From: Cerrena zonata
Lineage: Eukaryota; Basidiomycota; Agaricomycetes; Polyporales; Cerrenaceae
Direction of reading: 5' to 3'
Length of the DNA: 64,000 nucleotides
Assembly (NCBI GenBank): GCA_038087015.1
Contig: JASBNA010000035.1
Span: 248,001-312,000 of the forward strand
Below, in pieces: positions 11,677 through 21,428 of this stretch (positions within the stretch are counted from its first letter, which is position 1; every line of letters begins with the position of its first letter). Made by a program: the position numbers and the translations under genes. The notes below the pieces were generated by a model that was not told where the DNA came from, did no database searches, and worked only from the letters and a program-made list of their open reading frames with translations.

Positions 11677-13235
11677 ATGGCCCTTCAGCAATTAAACCCA
11701 CCCCCAGACTTTATGGCTACAATTCCCCTAGATCATTTTTTGGCTCTTCCAAGACCTGACACCAACATTGGGAGACCAGACGGTACCATCGACACAACGA
11801 CACTGGCCGCACACGATTTCGATGTCGATACTCGCTCTGGTTTTATGCCCCCCGATCCACCAATGACTCGTCTCCCAGAGCAGTGGGAGGCATGGGAGTC
11901 AGCATTGGACGAAGCTATTGACAACAAATTACAACTCGGGGATAAAGCCGATCTTTCTGAAAATGACAAACAAAAGGCTGTTCGATGGCAGTCTGACATT
12001 CGTCAGGTGAATATTTACGTCCACCACCTGCGGACCGTTGTCTAAAATCCACATAGATCCCAATTATTCCAACGACTGAGCTTAAAACCTCGGAAATTCT
12101 GCTTCGTCGAGCCCATCTCGTCCTTGCATGGCTTATGCACTTCTACGTTCGCACCTTACCACCGTCTTCTGACGATATCCGGATTCCGCCTCCCATCACT
12201 GTTCCCCTGTTACAAGTTTCTTCACACCTACAACTTCCCCCCGTTCTGACTTACTCAGATGACGTCTTGTACAACTGGGCGCTCAGGCAGCCAGTCCCGT
12301 TGACTTACGAATCACCCACTCCTGCGCTGAATAATCTTCGGTGCCTCAGACTGTTCACCGGCACAACAGATGAAGAAGAATTTTACCTCGCCTCTGCCCG
12401 GATTGAACTACAGGGTGTACGTGCACTCTCATTGATGCGTGCGACGATGGACGAAGCATTCGTTGGTGATGACATTGCCATTCAACGTATCTCAACCTAC
12501 CTTCGACACTTGGCAGGTGTCATTACCGATATGAAGCAGACACTTCTCGCAGTTCGGGATGGATGCGACCCAATGACTTTCTATAACGAGATTCGACCCT
12601 GGTTTCGCGGGGCAGATTCCGATGTCGGAAGGCGATGGGTCTTTGAAGGGCTAGAGCTTGATCCTGAACTCAAGGAGCCTACAGAGTTGTCCGGTCCGAG
12701 TGCAGGTCAAAGTTCTATAATTCATGCGTTAGATATCTTCCTGGGAGTGGACAGGTACTCTCATGCCTCGCATGTCACCGGCCATTCGCAAACTCCCGCT
12801 TCCTCCTCATCACAAGCCTCATCCTCCTCATCGTCTATCTCACAGTCATCTTCCCAATCTACTTCAACCTCCCCTGAGAAGAGTTTACCCCCGTCTCAAT
12901 CAACCTCAACTTCCTTCCTCACCCGCATGCAAACGTATATGCCTCGTCATCATCGCGCATTCCTCCGTCATCTCTCCGCAAACCCGAGACCGCTGCGTGC
13001 CCTCGTAGAATCATCAGAAGATCCTTCTATAAAGGAAGCATACAATATTGCAGTCTCCGCGCTGAAGGTATTCAGAGATGCGCACGTCCAGATTGTGGCC
13101 GTTTACATCGTCGGTCCTTCCCGTAAGGGCGGCCGGCCGGACCAGGAGTTGAAAGGCACTGGAGGTACAAACTCCATGATGTTTGTAAAGAGTGTCAGGG
13201 ATCAAACGGCTGGCGCCATTCTGAAGACAACATAA
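11677..13235 (+). CDS. IDO: Indoleamine 2,3-dioxygenase
   Basis: Heme enzyme that opens the indole ring of tryptophan to N-formylkynurenine, first step of the kynurenine/NAD route. Two exons, 11677-12006 and 12057-13235, 502 residues. Diagnostic features: SGPSAGQSSIIHALDIFLGV, the proximal heme histidine in RDAHVQIVAVYIV, and the C-terminal GTGGTNSMMFVKSVRDQT loop. A Ser/Gln/Thr-rich low-complexity insert of roughly 50 residues (about 12775-12910) lies between SAGQSS and the segment MPRHHRAFLRHLSANPRPLR. Fungi often have several IDO paralogues with different kinetics; which class this is cannot be told here. Start ATG at 11677 has context TTCACC and begins MALQQLNPPPDF. Confidence 0.92.
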
Positions 13236-13652
13236 CACTGTCATATCTCTTCCTGTTTTCTTACTAACTCGTGGTTTGTTGTCTTATTTCTCGGATTATT
13301 AATCTGGATCCCTGTACACGAATATCTGATGACATTTAGAAACTCATTATCACCAATGTACTTGTATACCTCTTTGTAAACCTAGTTGCACTGGAAATAA
13401 TGCAATTTGGATCGCTCTTTGCAAACACATAATGGTCATGTCGGGTCATATGAAACGATGTCAGCCTTTGACTGTGGCATTATCCAATGGTATACGGCCC
13501 CCAAGTCGTCATAGTACATCCTGACGCCCTGTCTTTGTAACTTTATGGCAGATGGTGGGGTCAAAGGGGATGAACGGGGTCTTCTAAAACACCGAACGTA
13601 TGAGCACAACGAACACAAAAATCAAGAGGACAGCGATCAATTATTACCTTCA
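13236..13652. other. Convergent 3' flanks of IDO and MYND copy I
   Basis: About 420 bases between two converging genes. Presumed 3' UTRs; no other feature seen. Confidence 0.5.
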
Positions 13653-14338
13653 TTACCGCCAAGCATCGACTTCACAATATTCCTCTTTGAACATCCGATC
13701 AACTTCACCGCAGTTTCTACAAGCCCTCGGTTCGATTTCAAAAATATCGTCTGTATATGTCTGACCGATGTAAGGGCGTGGGTGACGATCGTGGCCTTGG
13801 TAGGAAACGCCGGTATGACCACTTCGATGATACCACTTAGGCTCCATCCAACAATATTGCCTACCGAAATTGCTGTTCGTGCAATAATATGTTCCTATGA
13901 AAGTTGCTGCAATTCAGTACAACGACCCAAAGAGTATATAGACTTCCTTCGGGCTACCTTTGGACCGATGAACGACGCAACTTTCGCAGGTTAGATATCC
14001 ACAAGTTTTACATTCGTCTTCGGTGATGTGATCATCATCGAAACGGACTCCGCAGCCCGTGCATTTACCCTTTGGAGGTATGGGAGGAGGCGTCAGGATT
14101 GCAAGTCTCTGTCGAGCCCTACATATCCGCGTTGAATTTGTGTATTCCCTGCATCATTTTACACCTCTTCTTGTGGGATTTCCAGTCCTCCGATTGGCAT
14201 TTCGTCCTGCATGGCGACAAGTGTCAAATCTGTTGTGTCTCAAGTAGGATTTGAGACTTACGTGCAATAGTAAATGTCTTTGCATCCCGAACATATTTTT
14301 TCTGCTCCTGGTTCTTGACAATGCTTACAGGGTTGCAT
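13653..14338 (-). pseudogene. MYND + ZZ-like zinc-finger gene, copy I, probably disrupted
   Basis: First of three related minus-strand genes. Exon 1 starts MQPCKHCQEPGAEKICSGCK; exon 2 continues the MYND finger with CQSEDWKSHKKRC. Ten codons after that last Cys an in-frame TAG occurs at 14119-14121. The homologous sequence resumes in another frame as RLAILTPPPIPPKGKCTGCG, so the coding sequence is broken compared with copies II and III. A 46-nt intron GTGTAA..ATGTAG would restore the frame but would delete the last zinc ligand of the MYND finger. The downstream intron and last exon (KGTYYCTNSNFGRQYCWMEP .. PRACRNCG) are intact. Either a decaying gene or a variant lacking one MYND ligand. Confidence 0.6.
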
Positions 14339-14756
14339 TATTCGTAGAATGATGAATGGTGTTCGAGTTGAAAAAGGGTATCGCTAAATTAGTAGATTAA
14401 TTGCTTATCCCGACCTTCGTACTAAAACGAATACAGGCGAGCGTGACATTCTGTACGCGTCCGTCACAATGCTAATTGGTACGTGCCAGTGACAGGACGC
14501 GTTCAGCCCGTTACCACGTTTAACCCAGAGCCCCACAACTAGAGTCATAGATGTCAGAAGGAAAATGCATCAGTAAATAATCATTGGTGTTTATGACGTC
14601 AGAGAGCCTTGCATCATGTAACGCGTTCAAGCCCTGGCGACCCAGAAAAAACATGTATCCAAGCCGCTTGAAGTAATCTGGGGATCGTATGTCGGTGACA
14701 GTGTCGAACAGTATCCTGAATTGAGTTTAGTGTTGTATATTAAATGGAGGAGACAC
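14339..14756. other. Spacer between MYND copies I and II
   Basis: Promoter side of copy I and 3' flank of copy II. No additional feature identified. Confidence 0.5.
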
Positions 14757-15420
14757 TTAGATCTGGTAGGTACGAGTCTCACTAAGAGTGCAATACATTC
14801 TCTTAAACAGCTTAGTGACTTCACCACAGTTTCCACAAGCTCGCGGTTCAGTTTCATAAGCGTCGGGACCGTACTCTCTTCCAAAACAATTATCGGGATG
14901 GCGATCTCCTGTGTAAGCAACACCTGTACGCCCATTGCATTGATAATATGCTGGCTCGTACATGCAGTATTGGTGTCCGAAATTGCTATTCGAACAATAA
15001 CAGGTTCCTGGTCATTAGATAGTATTTAGTAACAAATACTAGGTATAATTAAGAGTATATAATTACCGCGAACATCATTGCGAATGCATGCTTCGCATGC
15101 CCTGTAATCGCACTCGGGGCACTTTCCCACCTCGCGGTAGCTTGTGGTAAAACTTACGCCACAACCTGTACATCTCCCCTCCTGAGGAACTGGTGTGCGA
15201 CGTTGGGTATGAAGACTGGTCAACTGCTGTTGCAGCTTGCAGCCTTTCTCGTGGGTATTCCAGTCATCTAACTGACATTCGGCACTATGACGGAGACATC
15301 AGAAATGAGACAAATCCTAGACTTGGGTTGTCGAACTTACGAGCAGTAATAGGTATATTTACATGTCGAACAAACATTCTCAGCGTCGTTCCGTTGGCAA
15401 TAGGAACAAACGTGGGACAT
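14757..15420 (-). CDS. MYND + ZZ-like zinc-finger protein, copy II
   Basis: Three exons, about 182 residues. Exon 1 (15341-15420) starts MSHVCSYCQRNDAENVCSTC and supplies the first two Cys pairs of a MYND finger; exon 2 completes it with YYCSAECQLDDWNTHEKGC. The following CTGCGV..CPECDYRACEAC spacing (C-x2-C, C-x2-C, C-x2-C) fits a ZZ-type finger. A third Cys/His-rich module starts TCYCSNSNFGHQYC and ends RACGNCGEVTKLFKRMYC. No catalytic domain (such as SET) is present. MYND and ZZ fingers generally mediate protein contacts, so an adaptor or regulatory role is inference. Strongly similar to copy III, with both introns in the same positions. Confidence 0.75.
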
Positions 15421-16318
15421 TGTTCCCGAACAAGTGGCCGCATGGGTGTGAGTAAGTAGTCGGTGACCAAGACTTGAGTGCACCGAAACCGGAGTCGCGA
15501 CTCACACGTGTTTGATTCCGAGTTGCAAGGATATGTCGAGATGCTGTAAAACCCACATCTAGTCACATCGATCCTAGATATTTACACCTTGCACCACAAT
15601 TCACAAGTTGGCGTTGTTGTTGCTTCAGAAAAGATGCGGATCACTGCAACATCAAAACCAGCTTGAATATTTCTCGTGACATCAACGTGACAATAATTCT
15701 TGTTCAACGCGAACTGTCTTAGCATAAATTGTACCCGTTGCTGGCCAAAGCAACGGCGGACTATAATGACCATTCTAGAGTACTCTGGGGGTCTAACCAA
15801 TTATGAAAGCTTTGACCTAGCTCGAGGTTCTCCATTCTCAGGCTGCGACCATTTACTCTATCGTTTCGAATTCCCTCGCACACATTCGGAGACAAAAACT
15901 CAAAAACGCCGCTGTGGAATTACTCTAGGGGTCTCAGCCGCACTTGTACTCGTTCTTTTCGGCTTGTGAAGGTGTCCCTGTGTTAGGATTACCCTGTCCT
16001 GAGAGCCGAAGCCAAATGTTGCGCCTTTCTCTAACTTACAGCTGGTTCGGAAAACCTTGTCGCACGCCTGATTATAGGGCTCCTCAAACGTTGTCAGAAG
16101 GATGCTTGACAAGGCTCAGGGGCAATACAAAGCAAACCTTCATCCGGTGGAACTCTAGATCACCAACCAAGGCGACCGCGTGTAACTTCCTTCACCCTGT
16201 AAATGACAGGACGCTGACCTTCACGTACAGCAACTTGGCGTGATTCACTGACTAAACTATATATCTTTGGTCTGACCGACTACAGCCGTATTGTATATAT
16301 GGACTCGGACTCAATAAT
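15421..16318. other. Intergenic region, no confident gene
   Basis: Upstream of MYND copy II and of the small plus-strand gene. Short frames at 15582-15969 on both strands show no family signal. TATA-like TATATAT occurs near 16258-16264, about 55 bases before the next ATG. Confidence 0.4.
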
Positions 16319-16901
16319 ATGTATCATCTCTTCCTAGCTCCTCAGGCTCGGATCGTTTTGCGTGAGTTTCCATCGCTGAGATGTATCCAATTTGTCCATA
16401 TTCTCACCATGGGAATCACAGCTCGAGCTTATTGGCTAGAGGATGGTAAACTTGCTAGTCATGTTATGGTTATTGAACTTTGAACCAGATGATTCTCTCA
16501 TGAACCAAGTCGAAGCTTGGGTCAACATCAGTGGCACAAATGTAGGGTTCGATACGGAGGCAAGTGTATCCTTTATGCGGGCAGATTCCTTCATGCTAAC
16601 TTCAAGAACGTAGGTCGCTAATCAATTATCAGCCTCATCATCGTTCATTCTTCCTCACCGACGCTATGCGATGTTAACTGTGGAGTTCAGGAATCCGATT
16701 CATTCACTGTATCTTACCAAGGATGGACCTGACGCTGAATGGAATCCTCATGCAGAGATGTCTAGATCGTTTTATATTCATTTTTCGGATTGGCCCATGC
16801 ACAAGTAAGTCTATCATCTGCTTTAAAAGGTCGTGATCTGAATTGAGGCAACCGGTAGGCCGTGGATCCAAGCAACTCAAGCTCAGATCGAAAGAACATA
16901 A
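16319..16901 (+). CDS. Small four-exon protein of unknown function
   Basis: No continuous long frame exists, but four exons join in frame with canonical GT..AG sites: 16319-16445, 16489-16563, 16633-16804, 16859-16901, giving 138 residues. The product starts [20 protein letters not shown] and includes [40 protein letters not shown] and [16 protein letters not shown] near the C-terminus, ending QIERT. I do not recognise a family. The composition is protein-like (balanced, with Trp and Tyr) and all junction phases agree, which supports a real gene. It is inserted between two minus-strand MYND paralogues. Confidence 0.5.
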
Positions 16902-17113
16902 CCTGCATGTAATCCAAATGAACAAGTATCTTGTTAGAATCGTCGTAAGTCTTATACTTGTCGTTGAATTTGGCACGCGACTTATGTTCCATCGTCAGAG
17001 CATTGACTTAATGTTTATGATTTGTACCGTAGAGTGCAGGAACGTGTCTGTATTAAGTAATATTGGACTGGCGAAACATTCTTGTGGACTCGTCGTTTGC
17101 ATTTCTATATTGA

Positions 17114-17140
17114 CTAGCAGGAACCCGTGCAGTTGCACGG
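17114..17140 (-). mobile_element. Candidate Helitron 3' terminus
   Basis: Read on the minus strand: the perfect palindrome CCGTGCAACTGCACGG (7-bp stem, 17125-17140), then GTTCCTG, then CTAG at 17114-17117, with T as the next base. Helitrons end in a short hairpin followed within about a dozen bases by CTRR and insert before a T, so all three expected signs are present. The element body would extend to higher coordinates. I could not locate the 5' TC end or any Rep/helicase remnant. Confidence 0.4.
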
Positions 17141-17280
17141 TACCTATGTAATCAGGTTCATGCAAAAATAGAGACTATGCCACCAAGATCTATGCCACCT
17201 CGTACACGGGAGACAAATTACTTACAGATCTAAGGGAAACTGTACCACTTACCGGACTCTCACATAGGGGCGCTCCTCCA

Positions 17281-17301
17281 CTGCCGGTTTGGGACCGGCA
17301 G
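17281..17301. repeat. Perfect 8-bp inverted repeat with 5-nt loop
   Basis: CTGCCGGT (17281-17288), loop TTGGG, ACCGGCAG (17294-17301). No T-run follows on either strand and no tRNA-like arms flank it. It lies inside the gene-poor, probably transposon-derived stretch and may be part of that element. Confidence 0.5.
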
Positions 17302-19442
17302 TTCTGTCGCTGGGGGTCAGGTATCTGGTTATTGTGATATAAAATATATTATCTATATACAGTAAAGGATATGGACATGAATATAAGTCAATCAAGTAGA
17401 GACTGGACTGAACTGGGTTTCTGAGACAGGTAGAGTCTAGAGAAACAGGTATATCCTAGACAGGATGCAGAGGATACAGAGAAGTCCCAATAGAAGACAT
17501 TACCTAGTCCCAAGTAACAGGCAGGTAAAAGAGAATCTGCATCATTTACAATGACTTGCACACTACAACTTGTAGAGGATTCAGACCAAGCCTCAATGGA
17601 GCATCCCCCATTGAATATCTTCTGTATTACCACATCTCAAAGCCCTCCAAGTCTTCTCATCACCCTTCTTCATGGGCTCAGTAGAGGGACAACTGGAGAT
17701 AGAGGTTACTGACCTCCACATTCATATCCCTTTGCATGGGGAAGCCCAAGGGTCAAATCTAAGGCTACGGCAATGACTCGTACCATCCACTTCAGACAAC
17801 TGTGGGTAAAAGGCGTTTGAGAGGTATGCAGAACTACTATATTTAGCGTCTATACAGTATACCACTGCCATGCTTCTTCACTCTTAGAGGGGCCAGACGT
17901 ATCGGTGCCAAATGAGTTGCCATTAAGTTAAAGGTGGTGTGAGGTCCATGGTAGCATGGCTGCTGTATCATAAGGAGATCAGGTGTAAGAGTTTGGGAGT
18001 CAAGGAAAAAGAGGGAGGGGGGCGAGTAGTTAATCTGGTAAGGTCACGGATATAATAAAGTATGAAATGAGCTTGTCTCGAATGTCTGGCGACGCAGAGA
18101 ATCAATGCGGATGCATCACACCAATGATCTCAATCAGACCTGCCACAATCAGTGAGCTAGTGCAGATAGCAGAACAGATGTAACTGTACTCACCTTCACA
18201 GTCAACAATGGGAGCTGAGTATGTTTCCACCGCAGAAGGTGTCTCGGCAAGTCCAACCATCTTCTGTCAATCATCAAAGTCCGCCTCAAACATGACTCCT
18301 TGAGCACAATTCCTCTCCTTTTTGGCCTCGGCAAGCAGCGGTCGCGGGCGTCGTCGAGTGTGAGCAGCAGCTTCAGTGAAGAGGATCTGGTGATGTCTGG
18401 AAATAAAGATGACAGTCGTCAAGACTTGACCGAGAATAAGGGAGTGGGGTGCCCTTGTCTCTCACCTTCTCAGCCTTCTCCTTCGCATGAATAGACTCCG
18501 TAGGGTGTCTGTTGGCATCAGGCCCGTGGCAAAAAAATCAAGAGTAAAGTGTCTATCATAACAATACACCGTACCTCATGCTTCAGTAGCGAACCGCAAC
18601 ACATGTTTGTCTAGGCCGACAGCTAATAGCGCAATGTGTTGTAACAGTGCCAGTGTCGTAGCTTGTCTATCACGAGGAGATCTGATAAAAGAAAGTCGAG
18701 TTCCAAGTTCATGTTAAGGGTCAAGAGACAGTTAGAGGTAACGGTAAGTATAGAAAGCAGCGAACGACGTGATAGATAGCAGGCTCAGAACATAGGAGCG
18801 TACGTAGGGTTAGGTCGAGCGTGAGAGAGAGTATTTAGCATCAGCCAATCAGAGGGCCTCTTTGTCTCGGGGATCTCGGAGACCACTCTCTTTTGTATAA
18901 TAGATGTCTAGATTGGATAGGGATTTTGCGACGCAAACGGTGGACAGGTATGTAACTCTATCTCTATAGGTATACAAATGGCTAGAGCGGCAAGAGCTCT
19001 GAGCCGTATCATGAACCAAGACTTGGGGTGATCGTTCGCAGAACATCTTCCTGTATCCGTAATATCTCGGGAATGGACCTCAATAGAGAATGGCGAACTC
19101 AAAATCTCGCACCGACGGCGCAAGCTACAAGTATCAACGACGATAAGACTTCTCATCCATTCCTCGAATCTACATGTGTTGATCACGGTAGCAGTACGAA
19201 TTACGTGACTCTACACGTTTCGAAGAGGCATTCTAAAAGTACTCCGCGGGCAAGTCTGTCTACCGATGCGGCACGCTCAAAGATGAACGGGATGCCAACA
19301 TCACGAGATAGAAGCATGAAGAAAATTCAGTATCCATATATCGAAGAATGCAGGGCACTGAACGGCACACACGAATAAGATTCAAGTTGGGCCAGCGCAA
19401 GGTCAGCGTACCGCTAGCAATGACAAAGAATGGAACGCACCT

Positions 19443-20113
19443 TCAATAAGTACGAGTATCGCTCAAGGAACAATGCAGTTTCTTGAACAGTTTCGTTTCT
19501 TTTCCGCAGTTCCGACAAGCCCTTGGTTCAGGTTCATAAGCGTCCGGACCATAAGTTCTACCAAAGCAAGCATCGGGATGACGGTCGCCGATGTATGCGG
19601 CACCTGTGCGACCGTCACACTGGTAATAGGCAGGTTCGTACGTGCAATATTGGTGACCAAAGTTGCTATTTGCACAGTAGCATGTACCTATAAATATAAA
19701 TAACGAGAGTGTCAGCGATAGTTCGACATTTTTGTCATGGAAGATGTTCAACTCGAACCTCGTATATTATGTGAAATACAAGATTCGCATGCTCTGTAGC
19801 CACAATCTGGGCAGTCGCCCATTTCATGGTAATCTGAAGTAAAGCGGACACCACATCCCGTACATTCACCCTTTTTGGGTGTTGGTGTGTTACGTTGGGT
19901 GTGGAGTTTGATTAGTTGTTGTTGGATCTTGCATCCTTTCTTGTGGGCTTTCCAATCCTCTAGCTGACATTCAGCTCTAACGAAACTACACTGTCAGTGT
20001 TTCAGTGGCAATCAAGACACGTGAATCACCCACGAGCAGTAGTAAGTGTACTTACACGCCGAGCAAGCTTTCTCGGCGTTATCCTTTTGACAGTTAGAGC
20101 AGACGTGAGGCAT
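19443..20113 (-). CDS. MYND + ZZ-like zinc-finger protein, copy III
   Basis: Three exons 20034-20113, 19759-19976, 19443-19687; 180 residues. MYND finger: CSNC, CSAC, CSAEC, then DWKAHKKGC, matching C-x2-C / C-x2-C / C-x3-C / H-x3-C. Next a ZZ-like finger with ECTGCGV, GDCPDCGYRACESC. Then the third module TCYCANSNFGHQYC, with conserved YYQCDGRTGAAYIGDRHPDA and PRACRNCGKETKLFKKLHC. It ends DTRTY with a TGA, three residues shorter than copy II. Intron positions and phases equal those of copy II. Function unknown; protein-interaction role is inferred from the fingers. Confidence 0.78.
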
Positions 20114-20577
20114 GTATTGCGTGAGAGTGAAAAAAGAGAATTTCAAGCCAGTGGGTACAAGCAAATTGGAGTTCAACCTGCGTTAACCGGTGCGGCTGAA
20201 ACCTAAATCGTAAAACGTGCCCAGATCTAGCCGACGCTTAGAAGATGTCACGGAAGACGAGAAATGGTATTATCGAATGTTGGTACAATGTTGTACAAAT
20301 GGATGTGCGCATAAATTATACACGAGGATGCGGATGAAGAGACGATGCAATGCGAAGAAGACTAAAACAAAGCGAAGCAGAGAAATCGATAGCGAGTGAA
20401 GTCAAGAACGAAAGAAAATGGCATCGTCCTGGATGTTCGGGATCTGGATGACGCAAAAGCAAGCTGGACGTGGTCGATCTACGACCGCGCTCAAGGAGGG
20501 AGATAATGGGGCATCTATCCATAAACAATCCTAAAAAAGGGTTGAAATTCAGTTTCCTAATTCAAGAGAGAGTTAGA
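20114..20577. other. Spacer between two MYND genes
   Basis: Upstream of copy III and downstream of the next minus-strand MYND gene. A 60-codon basic frame at 20217-20399 has no support. Nothing else seen. Confidence 0.45.
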
Positions 20578-21428
20578 TCAAGTGAATGCTGACCCTGAAC
20601 GTGTTGATGATATCGGCTTGAAATCTGTCCGACCAGACTCGACGAAATGATGAAGTACATCCGCCCAGTCTTCTCGTGTGTCCCATGAAATTCGATTCGG
20701 AGAATCGACTTCGACTGGCATGACTTGGCTGATATCACCGCACTGGATGAGGACAACTGCAGTACCAATACCGCCTCGTTGACGGCAGCGTTCCTCTCGT
20801 CTCTGAATGTCCGCAGCAACGAGCTGATCGTTATCTGTGACATAAGTACGAGGAACGACATGTGTTCCCTTGATGGAGAATCTGAGATAGGAGGCCGACG
20901 ATCAGAGCTGTGTTTTGTAATAGTTTTGGAAGTTATTGAACTTACCGACGACTCGAGTCTGCGCCTGGGCGGTAACTCAACTCAATCAGGAGGGCTTTGT
21001 GCCGAATGTTTGAGGAGTTACGTTTCAACTGGAGCGCCTGGAATCCAGCCCAGCCGAGAAGGTCAGCATGGGTGGAAGTAAATTTGCGGAGGCCCTTGAA
21101 AATATTTTCGTCGACCTGCGGGGCAACTGGTTGCTTCATTTGCGAAGAGGTGTGTTGGCAAATGGCTTTATGTGACGCCCAGTGACGCTTTTGACAATCT
21201 TGTGTACAATATTGAGTGATCATCTAGAATGATATGGTTTTAGATTTGATTGTAGGCGTCTGTGGGTGATACACTTACACATCCACCACAAAGACGGAAG
21301 CGAGACACGGCAGGGTTCTCGACGGCACCGCAATTATCGCAGAGACGGTAGCCCCTTTGCTTGGTTGGAGCATGAGAGGGTGGGGTGTAGTAGTTAGCGG
21401 CAGCAGGTTGAGCATAGACGGCAGCCAT
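20578..21428 (-). CDS. MYND-type zinc-finger protein, distinct from the three-copy family
   Basis: Three exons 21279-21428, 20946-21223, 20578-20881; 243 residues. Starts MAAVYAQPAAANYYTPPSHA. The MYND finger spans exons 1-2: LCDNCGAVENPAVSRFRLCG then GCMITQYCTQDCQKRHWASH followed by KAICQ. C-terminal to it is a fungal helical/beta region with FKGLRKFTSTHADLLGWAGF and FSIKGTHVVPRTYVTDNDQL, ending SGRTDFKPISSTRSGSAFT. This architecture, an N-terminal MYND finger followed by an uncharacterised domain, is common and amplified in Agaricomycetes. TATAAAAG lies on the minus strand at 21504-21511, about 80 bases upstream. It differs from copies I-III in sequence and lacks the ZZ-like finger. Confidence 0.85.

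Larger units (their letters stand above)
16902..19442. other. Gene-poor stretch, probably transposon remnants
   Basis: About 2.5 kb without a supportable gene. It begins with the Helitron-like terminus and hairpins listed separately, followed by A/G-rich sequence with short broken frames. Minus-strand donor-like GTGAG motifs (for example near 18466 and 18193) suggest decayed coding sequence, but no joined product is recognisable. I see no reverse transcriptase, transposase or helicase motif. Confidence 0.4.

Noticed and set aside
16902..19442. LTR retrotransposon
   Set aside because: Gene-poor and repeat-like, but I found no long direct repeats, primer site, or Gag/Pol motifs.
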